Source: Micromonospora costi (lineage in GTDB: Bacteria; Actinomycetota; Actinomycetes; Mycobacteriales; Micromonosporaceae). Taken from it: a stretch of DNA of 64,000 nucleotides. The position numbers and the translations under genes are program-made. Positions within the stretch are counted from its first letter, which is position 1, and each line of letters starts with the position of its first letter. The stretch is taken from NCBI RefSeq assembly GCF_003626655.1, contig NZ_RBAN01000003.1, positions 124,001 through 188,000 of the forward strand, given 5' to 3'. The notes beneath the pieces were generated by a model. That model had not been told where the DNA came from. It saw nothing but the letters and a program-made list of their open reading frames with translations, and ran no database searches. Shown here piece by piece: positions 9,276 through 17,500 of the stretch.

Positions 9276-9626
9276 ATGGACAACCGCAGCGAGCCGGCCC
9301 GCGATCCCCTGGTGAGCGGCGCCGAGTCGGAACAGCGGCGCTCGGCGGCCGCGCGCCTGTTCGACATCCGTCGCGTGATCGGTGGCCTCTTCGCCGTCTA
9401 CGGGATCATCGTGACGCTCATGGGGATCTTCGACAACCAGGCCGAGATCGACAAGGCGCAGGGCGTCCGGATCAACCTCTGGGCCGGGCTCGCGATGCTC
9501 GGGTTCGGCCTGCTGATGCTGCTCTGGCAGTGGATCCGCCCGGCCGAGCCACCCGCCAGCCCCGAGGAGCGGGGCGTCCTCGACGGGTCGGGAGACAGCG
9601 GGCCGGGCTCGCCGGGCGGCCGCTGA
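9276..9626 (+). CDS. Small two-helix membrane protein downstream of the symporter
   Basis: A 116-residue hypothetical protein with two predicted transmembrane helices, at about 32-50 (VIGGLFAVYGIIVTLMGIF) and 66-84 (NLWAGLAMLGFGLLMLLWQ), and charged ends. It follows the symporter gene by 17 bases behind AGGAAAGG, so it is likely a partner or accessory of the transporter. That role is inferred only from position. The C-terminal 30 residues are Gly/Pro/Ser-rich. Confidence 0.75.
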   Translation: MDNRSEPARDPLVSGAESEQRRSAAARLFDIRRVIGGLFAVYGIIVTLMGIFDNQAEIDKAQGVRINLWAGLAMLGFGLLMLLWQWIRPAEPPASPEERGVLDGSGDSGPGSPGGR

Positions 9627-9707
9627 CCCACCCGGGCGCATGACCGCCCCCGCCGGGGGTACGCCAAGGGGATCAGGGACGCGCCTCGGGACAGGGAGGG
9701 CAGCAGC

Positions 9708-10091
9708 ATGACCGATCGCGACCGCCAGTCGCCGCTGGAGGAGAGCCCGGAGATGGCCGCGGCGGTGGACGACGACAGCACCGTCCCGCAGCTCCGGACC
9801 GGGGGCGGCGCGGATCGGGACAACCCGGCCTTCGCCGAGCCGGGTGACCGCCCCGACCAGGGCGCGCCGAGCGACGACATCATCGGCGACCCGTACGCGG
9901 CGGGCACCGGGGCCACCGGGACCGGCACCGGGGCGGGCGGGGACAACATCCGCACCGGAGCCGAGCAGCCGTGGGACCCGGAGGACCTGGTGCAGGCCCG
10001 GGGACAGGACCCCACCCCGGAGAACCTCGAACAGGCCCGCCGGGACCTGGAGGAGCTGGGCCGGGCAGCGGTGGAGCGCACCGTGCCCTGA
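9708..10091 (+). CDS. Small acidic, probably disordered protein
   Basis: A 127-residue hypothetical protein, rich in Asp, Gly, Thr and Pro, without hydrophobic segments or cysteines. The last 30 residues (NLEQARRDLEELGRAAVERT) should form one amphipathic helix. GGAGGG at 9695-9700 supports the ATG. Its acidic low-complexity composition resembles the N-terminal part of the 6409 product, and it is the last gene before a strong hairpin. No function can be assigned. Confidence 0.65.
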   Translation: MTDRDRQSPLEESPEMAAAVDDDSTVPQLRTGGGADRDNPAFAEPGDRPDQGAPSDDIIGDPYAAGTGATGTGTGAGGDNIRTGAEQPWDPEDLVQARGQDPTPENLEQARRDLEELGRAAVERTVP

Positions 10092-10105
10092 CCGTACGCG
10101 CGCGG

Positions 10106-10144
10106 GGGTCCCTGGCCCGACCTCTGGGGTCGGGCCAGGGACCC
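10106..10144. terminator. Bidirectional hairpin between convergent genes
   Basis: A perfect 17-bp inverted repeat (10106-10122 with 10128-10144) and a 5-base loop lies between the convergent genes ending at 10091 (plus) and 10200 (minus). It lacks a U-tract, as is usual in such GC-rich genomes, and would serve both strands. Confidence 0.85.
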
Positions 10145-10199
10145 GGTGTGCCTGCCGCCGGACCGCCTCACCTGCCGCCGGCGCAGGCTGGCGCGAGGC

Positions 10200-11939
10200 T
10201 CACAGCGGCGGGTAGGCGTTCCGCATGAGCTCCTGGAACTGGGCGGAGAACCACGCGCCGGAGATCGGCGCGTCCGGCAGGGCGCCGGTCGGGTTGTTGC
10301 CGTTGCGCGCGTTCCCGCCGTACGTGGGGTCGCACATCCGGTCGAAGCCCTTGCCCTCGTCGTTCTCGATGAGCTTGCTGGAGCCGTCCGACTCGCCCGG
10401 GGGCTTCACCCAGACGTACGCGTCGATCCCGGCCTCCGGCGCCGCCTTGGGCCGCTCGCCGAGGCCCGCGCCGGCCTGGTTGCACCAGTTGCCCGCGTGG
10501 ATCCGGCGGTCGATCCGGCCCCCGTTGACGTACGTGTCCACACTGGTCGTCGCGCCGGGGCCGGTGGGCCGTGCCGTGCCGCCCCAACCGTTGCGGGACG
10601 TGTCGATCAGCATGCCGATCCCGGAGTCGAAGCCGACCGAGACCAGCTTCTGCCGGAACGCCTGGGCGAACGAGAGTTCGTCGACGTACTGGTTCCAGTC
10701 GATCCACTTCGACTGGCGGACGGTCTGCCCGTTCACCGAGTCGGTGATCTTCACGTACGGCTCGCGCAGAGCCGAGTAGTTGGCCGTGTTGACGATGAAG
10801 CCGTGCACGTTTTGGACGGTGCTGCCGGAGGCGATGGCCGCACTCTTCAGCATGTCCGCGGTCGGGCCGAAGTTGCTGTCCCAGCCGATCCAGCCGTGGT
10901 GCGCGGCGTCGATGTAGTTGTAGACGTTGCCGATCGCGCCGAGCTTCGCCAGGGCGTACCCGACGCCGTTGACGTACGCGCCGTTGGCCTTGACCGTGTC
11001 GCACATCGCCGTGCCGCCGGGCTGGCCCGAGGTGTTGGTCACGAGGTTCGGCAGCGAGTCGATCTCGATGATGTTGATGATGCGCAGGTTCGCGTACTTC
11101 GGGTCGGCCTGGATCGCGGCGATCGGGTCGATGTACTCGGCCTTGTAGCGCGGCAGTTCGTCGGGGCCCAGCTCACCGTTGGACGCGAGCGCCGCGCAGT
11201 CCCGGCCGGGCAGGTTGTAGATGACGAACTGGATGTAGCCCGCGCCCTGGCGCAGCGCCTCGTCGAGGTGGTCGCGGACGCCGAACGCGCCGTTCGAGCT
11301 GCTGTCCGGGGTGCCGTTGATGGCCGCGATCCGGTCGAGCCACACCGCGGTCGGGTTGTTGGAGACCCGGCTGCCGCCCGGCTCGGCGTCCGCCTTGGCC
11401 TTCCACTCCGGGTTCACGTAGCCGCGCACCCCGGCGTACGGGTTGTCGACCTTGTTGCCGGGCGGAGGGGTGGTGGGCGGCGGCGTGGTCGGGGGCGGCG
11501 TGGTGGGTCCTCCGCCGTTGCAGGTCACCCCGTTGAGCGTGAACGAGGTGGGCTTGGGGTTGCTGCCGCTCCAGGCGCCGTTGAAGCCGATGCTGGTCGA
11601 CGCGCCGGTGCCGAGGTTGCCGTTGTACGACAGGCTGCGCGCGGTGACCTGGCTCCCGGACTGGCTGAACTCGGCGGACCAGCCCTGCTGCACCCGCTGG
11701 CCCGAGTCCGGGAAGGTCCAGCCCAGCGTCCAGCCGTTGACCGGGTCGCCGAGGTTCCTGACGGTGATGTTCGCGGTGAAGCCACCCGGCCAGTCGTTGG
11801 TCGAGTAGGTCACCTCACACTGGGTCGCCGCGTGCGCCACGGTGACCGGCAGGGTCACCAGCCCGCCGGCGACCAGGGCGCCCGCGCCGGCGAGCGCGAG
11901 GGCCCGGCGTGAGCCGGACAGCCTTCTCCACACGTTCAT
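10200..11939 (-). CDS. Secreted GH6 cellulase with N-terminal CBM2 (exocellulase, Cel6B-like)
   Basis: A 579-residue secreted cellulase. Residues 1-37 form a signal peptide ending AHA. Residues about 38-140 form a family 2 carbohydrate-binding module bounded by Cys41 and Cys140 with the usual exposed Trp residues. A TTPPP-repeat linker spans 146-160, and a family 6 glycoside hydrolase domain fills the rest. The GH6 signatures are present: YNLPGRDC with Asp247 (equivalent to T. reesei Cel6A Asp175) and IEIDSLPN with the presumed general acid Asp294. EID instead of EPD recalls exo-acting Cel6B enzymes, so release of cellobiose is likely. The start is ATG 11939 behind AGGAGA. A CebR-like palindrome lies 255 bp upstream, suggesting cellobiose-induced expression. 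Confidence 0.93.
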   Translation of the reverse strand: MNVWRRLSGSRRALALAGAGALVAGGLVTLPVTVAHAATQCEVTYSTNDWPGGFTANITVRNLGDPVNGWTLGWTFPDSGQRVQQGWSAEFSQSGSQVTARSLSYNGNLGTGASTSIGFNGAWSGSNPKPTSFTLNGVTCNGGGPTTPPPTTPPPTTPPPGNKVDNPYAGVRGYVNPEWKAKADAEPGGSRVSNNPTAVWLDRIAAINGTPDSSSNGAFGVRDHLDEALRQGAGYIQFVIYNLPGRDCAALASNGELGPDELPRYKAEYIDPIAAIQADPKYANLRIINIIEIDSLPNLVTNTSGQPGGTAMCDTVKANGAYVNGVGYALAKLGAIGNVYNYIDAAHHGWIGWDSNFGPTADMLKSAAIASGSTVQNVHGFIVNTANYSALREPYVKITDSVNGQTVRQSKWIDWNQYVDELSFAQAFRQKLVSVGFDSGIGMLIDTSRNGWGGTARPTGPGATTSVDTYVNGGRIDRRIHAGNWCNQAGAGLGERPKAAPEAGIDAYVWVKPPGESDGSSKLIENDEGKGFDRMCDPTYGGNARNGNNPTGALPDAPISGAWFSAQFQELMRNAYPPL

Positions 11940-12470
11940 GCCACTGATCTCCTAGGGCGAGGCCGGTCCGGGGACGGTCCGGCGAAGTGGCCCGGTGGGC
12001 GTCCCGCGGGGGACGGCCGCCGGTGCCGACGGGATGGGGGTGCCCGGCCCGGTCGGGCGGTGGTGGTGGCCCGCGACCGGTGGAAAGGCCGGTCGGTGGG
12101 CGGGCGGCGGGATGTCGTTCCGGCGCGCCGGAATGCCCTCGACCCCTGCCTGCGCGGTGTGGCTCTCCGAGAACCGCGTGGGGCCGATTCTTACATGGGA
12201 GCGCTTCCATGGCAATGCCTCGATGTCTCCGCCCCATGGCCGGTCGCTGCGGGACGGCCGCGACCAGCGGGAACAAGCGGGTGGGAACACCGTGGAGCGG
12301 CCGCAACGCCACGTGCCGGACGGAGACGCCGGGTACCACCCGCATGGGGCGTATCCCCTATGAACATAGAAACACGAATCTTTCCCTTCATAGGTCGTGA
12401 ATCGGTCTAACGTCGGCCTTAGCTCGGTGGGGACCGAGTTCAGGACAACAGGGATGGAGTGACGCAGGTC
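11940..12470. other. 531-bp divergent intergenic region (cellulase / repeat protein)
   Basis: Contains the CebR-like operator at 12194-12211 and a comparatively AT-rich stretch at about 12357-12425, the likely promoter zone of the plus-strand repeat-protein gene. No convincing coding sequence was seen; short frames on both strands lack ribosome-binding sites and protein-like composition. Confidence 0.45.
12194..12211. promoter_or_regulatory. CebR-like operator (cellulose utilisation)
   Basis: An 18-bp palindrome with one mismatched pair. Its core TGGGAGCGCTTCCA (12196-12209) differs by one base from TGGGAGCGCTCCCA, the box bound by the LacI-family cellobiose-responsive repressor CebR of Streptomyces and by CelR of Thermobifida. 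It lies 255 bp upstream of the cellulase start, which implies a long leader or a distant promoter. It is also upstream of the divergent repeat-protein gene, so which gene it controls is not certain. Confidence 0.75.
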
Positions 12471-13781
12471 ATGGCTAAGAAGATGCTCGGGAAGGTCGTC
12501 GCGGGCGCCGCCCTCGGTGGGGCGTCCCTCCTGGTGTTCGCACCGGCGGCCGCGTTCGCGGACGGGCACCACGACGGCAAGGACCGCGACGGCAAGGTCC
12601 TGGCCAAGCCGCACGTGGTGAAGGCCGGTGAGGAGGTCAAGCTCCTCGAGATCTGCTCCGAACGGCAGGAGCACGCGTTCGTCTGGTCGAAGGTCACCGG
12701 CAAGGTCGACCTCAAGCCGGTGAAGGACGACCGCGGCGACGACCGGGGCGACTGGCGCGACGAGGACCGTGACGGCAAGGACGAGCACGGCAAGGACGAC
12801 AAGGGCAAGGACGAACACGGCAAGGACGACAAGGGCCGTGACCACGAGGGCAAGGACGAGCACGGCAAGGACGACAAGGGCCGTGACCACGAGGGCAAGG
12901 ACGAGCACGGCAAGGACGAACACGGCAAGGACGAACACGGCAAGGACGAGCACGGCAAGGACGACAAGGGCCGTGACTACGAGGGCCGGGAGAACGGCGA
13001 GAACGGCGACAACGGCTACGAGAACGGCCAGCCGCCGACCGCCGACGCCGAGCAGCCCCCGGCCGCCGACGAGCAGCCGGACGGCCAGGGCGGCGGCGCC
13101 GCGGCCGACGGCCGGATGGACGACAAGGGCAAGGACGAACACGGCAAGGACGACAAGGGCAAGGACGACAAGGGCAAGGACGAGGACCGCAAGGACTGGA
13201 CCGGCTACGAGCACGGCCAGGACGCCGCGGACCGGGGCGACAAGGGCGACAAGAAGGACGACGGGAAGAGCCACGAGGAGTACGGCTCCGAGGAGTACGG
13301 CTCGGAGGAGAGCCGCTCCGGCGAGTACGGCTCGGACGAGTACGGCTCGGACTGGAAGAAGGACGAGGACAAGTCCAAGGACGAGGACAAGTCCAAGGGC
13401 CACGACGAGTACGGCTCGGACGAGTACGGCTCGGAGGAGAGCCGCTCCGACGAGTACGGCTCCGACTGGAAGAAGGACGAGGACAAGTCCAAGGACCACG
13501 GCAAGGGCGAGGACGACTGGGAGCACAAGCGCGACTTCGTCTACTACGGCGAGGCCAAGGTCGACAAGCACGCCAAGCCGGGCCGCTACGAGCTGAAGGG
13601 CTCGTGCGGCGAGGGCGAGCTGGTCGTCCTGCCGCACGGTGGGGTCGACGGCGGTGACGGTGGCGCTGCCGCCGGCACCGACAAGGGCCTCGCCGCGGGT
13701 GGTGCCAGCCTGCTCGGTGCCGCCGCGCTCGGCGGGATCGTGCTGATGCGTCGTCGGCGGACCGATGAGTCGGTCGCCTGA
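12471..13781 (+). CDS. Secreted charged-repeat surface protein, probable class F sortase partner
   Basis: About 436 residues. A signal peptide (MAKKMLGKVVAGAALGGASL to AFA) leads into a short region with two cysteines. Two long low-complexity blocks follow, the first of DEHGKDDKGK-type units and the second of EYGSDEYGSEESRS and DWKKDEDKSKD units. A small C-terminal domain with a Cys (KPGRYELKGSCGEGELVVLP) comes next, and the end is a hydrophobic helix (GLAAGGASLLGAAALGGIVLM) with an RRRR tail. That is a cell-wall-sorting layout, but no LPXTG precedes the helix; LPHGG some 30 residues earlier is the nearest sequence. The stop overlaps the sortase gene. Start ATG 12471 is preferred; GTG 12459 is in frame upstream. 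Confidence 0.8.
   Translation: MAKKMLGKVVAGAALGGASLLVFAPAAAFADGHHDGKDRDGKVLAKPHVVKAGEEVKLLEICSERQEHAFVWSKVTGKVDLKPVKDDRGDDRGDWRDEDRDGKDEHGKDDKGKDEHGKDDKGRDHEGKDEHGKDDKGRDHEGKDEHGKDEHGKDEHGKDEHGKDDKGRDYEGRENGENGDNGYENGQPPTADAEQPPAADEQPDGQGGGAAADGRMDDKGKDEHGKDDKGKDDKGKDEDRKDWTGYEHGQDAADRGDKGDKKDDGKSHEEYGSEEYGSEESRSGEYGSDEYGSDWKKDEDKSKDEDKSKGHDEYGSDEYGSEESRSDEYGSDWKKDEDKSKDHGKGEDDWEHKRDFVYYGEAKVDKHAKPGRYELKGSCGEGELVVLPHGGVDGGDGGAAAGTDKGLAAGGASLLGAAALGGIVLMRRRRTDESVA
12772..12972 (+). repeat. In-gene tandem repeats encoding DEHGKDDKGK-type units
   Basis: Near-identical 15- to 30-bp units made of GACGAGCACGGCAAG and GACGACAAGGGC blocks are repeated about a dozen times within the repeat-protein gene. 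Copies differ mainly at synonymous positions (GAG/GAA). A further short cluster lies at 13120-13190. Copy-number change by slippage would keep the frame. Confidence 0.85.
13276..13500 (+). repeat. In-gene repeats encoding EYGSDEYGSEESRS / DWKKDEDKSKD units
   Basis: Two long copies of a composite unit (EYGS repeats, SRS, then DWKKDEDKSKD) are visible at about 13279-13400 and 13408-13500, each itself built of 12-15 bp subrepeats. The unit is unrelated to the first repeat block of the same gene. Confidence 0.8.
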
Positions 13782-14463
13782 CGCGACGGCGACAGGGGCC
13801 GGCGGCCGTCACGGGAGACCGTGGCGCGCCGCCGGCGTCGCCGTCGTCGTCCTGCTCGCGCTGGCCGGCGCCGGGATGATCGGCGCCTCCCTGAAGACCA
13901 CCCCGGCACCTCGGCCGCCACAGCCCCTCGCCCAGGCCGCGCCCGACAGCAGTCAGCCGGCCGAGGCGGACCAGCCCGCCGAGGGAAGCCCCGCCCCGGC
14001 CGGCCTGCCCCGCTCCACCCCCACCACCATCACGATCCCGCGGATCGGGGTGGACGCGCAGATCATGTCGCTCGGCACCAACCCGGACGGCACCGTCCAG
14101 GTGCCCCCGCTCGACCAGGCCCAGCTCGCCGGCTGGTACGAGCCGGGGCCGAGCCCCGGCGAGGTCGGCAACGCGGTCATCGTCGGGCACGTCGACTCGG
14201 CGAAGCTCGGCCCCGCGGTCTTCTTCGACCTGGGGGCTTTGCAACCCGGGGACACCGTCACGGTCAACCGGCAGGACGGTCAACCGGCGACCTTCCGGGT
14301 GGACGAGGTGAAGTCGTACCCGAAGACGTCGTTCCCCACCGAGCTGGTGTACGGGCCGAGCGACCGGCCCAGCCTGCGGGTGGTCACCTGCGGCGGGCAG
14401 TTCGACGAGAACGCCCGCAGCTACCTGAACAATGTGATCGTCTTCGCCAGTCTGGTCGGCTGA
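13765..14463 (+). CDS. Class F sortase
   Basis: A 232-residue membrane-anchored transpeptidase. Residues 21-40 form the N-terminal transmembrane helix, 45-85 a Pro/Ala-rich stalk, and about 86-232 the sortase beta-barrel. The catalytic triad is readable: His142 in IVGHVDS, Cys209 in VVTCGG and Arg218 in NARSYLNN, matching the class F layout. The ATG overlaps the end of the repeat-protein gene by 17 bases, so the two are translated together and that protein is the obvious substrate. Class F enzymes cut LPXTG-like signals and attach proteins to the cell wall, yet the neighbour lacks a standard signal. A strong hairpin follows. Confidence 0.92.
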   Translation: MSRSPDATATGAGGRHGRPWRAAGVAVVVLLALAGAGMIGASLKTTPAPRPPQPLAQAAPDSSQPAEADQPAEGSPAPAGLPRSTPTTITIPRIGVDAQIMSLGTNPDGTVQVPPLDQAQLAGWYEPGPSPGEVGNAVIVGHVDSAKLGPAVFFDLGALQPGDTVTVNRQDGQPATFRVDEVKSYPKTSFPTELVYGPSDRPSLRVVTCGGQFDENARSYLNNVIVFASLVG

Positions 14464-14468
14464 GAACG

Positions 14469-14513
14469 ACGCGGGCCGGCCGGTCGGGTCTTCCCCGACC
14501 GGCCGGCCCGCGT
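14469..14513. terminator. Bidirectional hairpin after the sortase gene
   Basis: A 20-bp perfect inverted repeat (14469-14488 with 14494-14513, loop TCTTC) sits 5 bases after the sortase stop and 12 bases before the convergent glutamate dehydrogenase stop. Confidence 0.87.
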
Positions 14514-14524
14514 CCGTGTGGCGA

Positions 14525-17500
14525 TCAGGCCGCGGCGGACGTCCGCACCAGGGTGCGGATCTGCCGCAGCAGCACCGACAGGGCCGCGAGGTCGGCGCGG
14601 GACTCGTCGAACTCGCCCATCGCCCGCCGCGTCCGGTGGATCGAGGTCGCGTTCGACTGCTCCCACTGCTGCACCCGCTCCTGCGGCGACAGGTTCTCGG
14701 GCGTGGAGTCGAGCACCTCCGCGGTGAGCGCGGCGAGCGCGGCGTACAGGTCGTACCGCAGCGCCATCCGGGCCAGCGTCTGCCACCGGTCCTCCCGCGG
14801 CAGCAGGGAGATCTTCGACAGCAACGCGTCGACCCGGAACAGGTCCGAGAGCACGAAGTAGACCGGTGCCACCTCGCCGACGTCCCGGCCCCGGCTCGCC
14901 GCGGTCTCCACCACGTCGAGCAGGCCGAAGCTGTACATCAGCCGGGTCGCCTGCTCGGCCAGCTCACGCGGCAGCCCGCGCCCGGCCATCGAGTCGATGT
15001 GCGCCGTGATGGCCTCGCGCTCGCTGCCATAGAAGAGATCCTCGAGCCCCGGCAGCAGGCGGGCCACGCCGCTGCGGAGCCGGGTGATCTCCGCCGGAAC
15101 GTCGATCGGCGAGCGACGGTTGGTCACCAACCACCGCACCGCACGGTCGAGCAGCCGACGCGTGTCCAGGTAGACGGCCGTCTGCAGCTCCGGCTCGACC
15201 TTGTTGTCCAGCCGCTCGACCGCGTCCCACAGCTCGCGCAGCCCGAACACCTCACGGACCACGACGTACGCCCGGAGCACGTCCGCCGCCGACGCGGCGG
15301 TCTCCTCCACCACGCGGAACACGAACGAGATGCCGCCCCGGTTGATCGCCTCGTTGACCAGCACCGTCGTGACGATGTCCCGGCGCAGCCGGTGCCGCGC
15401 CATCCGGTCGGCGAAGCGTTCGCGCATGGGCGTCGGGAAGTAGTTGACCAGGACGTCGGTCGTCCACTCCTCGTCGGCCAGCCCGTCGGCGAGGATGTCC
15501 CGCTCCAGGACGATCTTGACGTACGCGAGCAACACCGCGAACTCCGGCGCCGTGAGCCCGGACTCGATCCGGACGGCCAGTTCCTCGTCCGGCGGCAGCG
15601 CCTCCAGCGCCCGGTCCAGCGCCCCCGAACGCTCCAGATCGTTGATCATGCGCCGGTGCACCGGAAGCAGCGAGGCCGCCTGCGCCTGGGCGTTGTTGAT
15701 GGCCCGGGCCTGGTCGTAGTTGTCGCGCAGCACCAGGTGGGCGACCTCGTCGGTCATCTCGGCGAGCAGCTCGTCCCGCTCCGCGGTGGTCAACTCCCCG
15801 TCGGCGACCGCGGTGTTCAGCAGGATCTTGATGTTCACCTCGTGGTCCGAGGTGTCCACGCCGGCCGCGTTGTCGATGAAGTCGGTGTAGATCCGGCCAC
15901 CGGTCAGCGCGTACTCGATCCGGCCGAGCTGGGTGAAGCCCAGGTTGCCGCCCTCACCGACCACCCGGCAGCGCAGACTCTTGCCGTCCACCCGGATCGC
16001 GTCGTTGGACTTGTCGCCGACCTCGGCGTTCGTCTGGCTGGACGCCTTGACGTAGGTGCCGATGCCGCCGTTCCAGAACAGGTCCACCGGCGCGGTCAGG
16101 ATCGCCCGCATGAGTTCCTGCGGGGAGATCTGGTCCACGTCGTCGTCCAGGCCGAGCCGCGCCCGCACCTGCGGCGAGACCGGGATGGACTTGGCGGTAC
16201 GCGCGAAGACGCCGCCACCGGGAGAGATCAGCTCCGGGTTGTAGTCCTCCCACGACGAGCGGGTCATCTCGAACAGCCGCTTCCGCTCGGCGTACGACGT
16301 GGCCGAGTCCGGGTCCGGGTCGAGGAAGATGTGCCGGTGGTCGAACGCGGCCACCAGCCGGATGTGCTCGGACAGCAGCATCCCGTTGCCGAAGACGTCG
16401 CCGGACATGTCGCCGACGCCGACCACGGTGAAGTCCTCGGTCTGGGTGTCGTGCCCCAGCTCCCGGAAGTGCCGCTTGACCGACTCCCAGGCGCCCCGGG
16501 CGGTGATGCCCATCTTCTTGTGGTCGTAGCCGGCCGAACCGCCGGAGGCGAACGCGTCGCCCAACCAGAAGTTGTGCGCCTGCGAGATCTCGTTGGCGAT
16601 GTCGGAGAACGTGGCCGTGCCCTTGTCGGCCGCGACCACCATGTACGGGTCGTCGCCGTCGTGGCGCACGACGTCCTCCGGCGGCACGATCTGCCCGCCG
16701 ACGATGTTGTCGGTGACGTCGAGCAGACCCGAGACGAACTCCTTGTAGCAGATCACCGCCTCGTCCCGGTCGCCCGGCTTCTGCTTCAGCACGAAGCCGC
16801 CCTTGGCGCCGACCGGCACGATGACCGTGTTCTTCACCATCTGCGCCTTGACCAGGCCCAGCACCTCGGTGCGGAAGTCCTCCCGGCGGTCCGACCAGCG
16901 CAGGCCGCCCCGGGCCACCGGCCCGAACCGCAGGTGCACACCCTCGAACCGGGGCGAGTACACGAAGATCTCGAACTTCGGCCGGGGCGCCGGCAGGTCC
17001 GGGATCGCCTGCGGGTCGAGCTTGAACGCCACGTACGACTTCGGACGCCCGTCCTCGCGCCGCTGGTAGAAGCTCGTCCGCAGGGTCGCCTGGATCAGCG
17101 TGAGGTAAGCGCGCAGGATCCGGTCCTGGTCGAGGCTCGCCACGTCGTCCAGCGCCTCGCGGATGGTGTCCACCAGCTCCGCGCTGCGCCGCTGCCGCTC
17201 GTCGGCGTCGGCCCCGCCCGGCACGAACCGGGTCTCGAAGAGCTGGACCAGCAGCTCGGCGATGCGCGGGTACGCGATGAAGGTCTGCTCCATGTAGTCC
17301 TGGGAGAAGACCGTGCCGGCCTGCCGCAGGTACTTCGCGTACGCGCGGAGCACCACCACCTGCCGCCAGGTCAGCCCGGCACGCAGCACCAGCTCGTTGA
17401 AGCGGTCGACCTCGGCCTCGCCCCGCCACGCCGCCGCGAAGGCGTTCTCCACGTGCGGGCGCACCTCGGCCAGCTCCTGGTGCCCCTCGGACAGCTGCAA

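Noticed and set aside
12191..12391. 66-codon minus-strand frame in the cellulase upstream region
   Set aside because: It spans the CebR-like operator, has no convincing ribosome site, and its Arg/Pro/Gly/His-rich composition is that of background.
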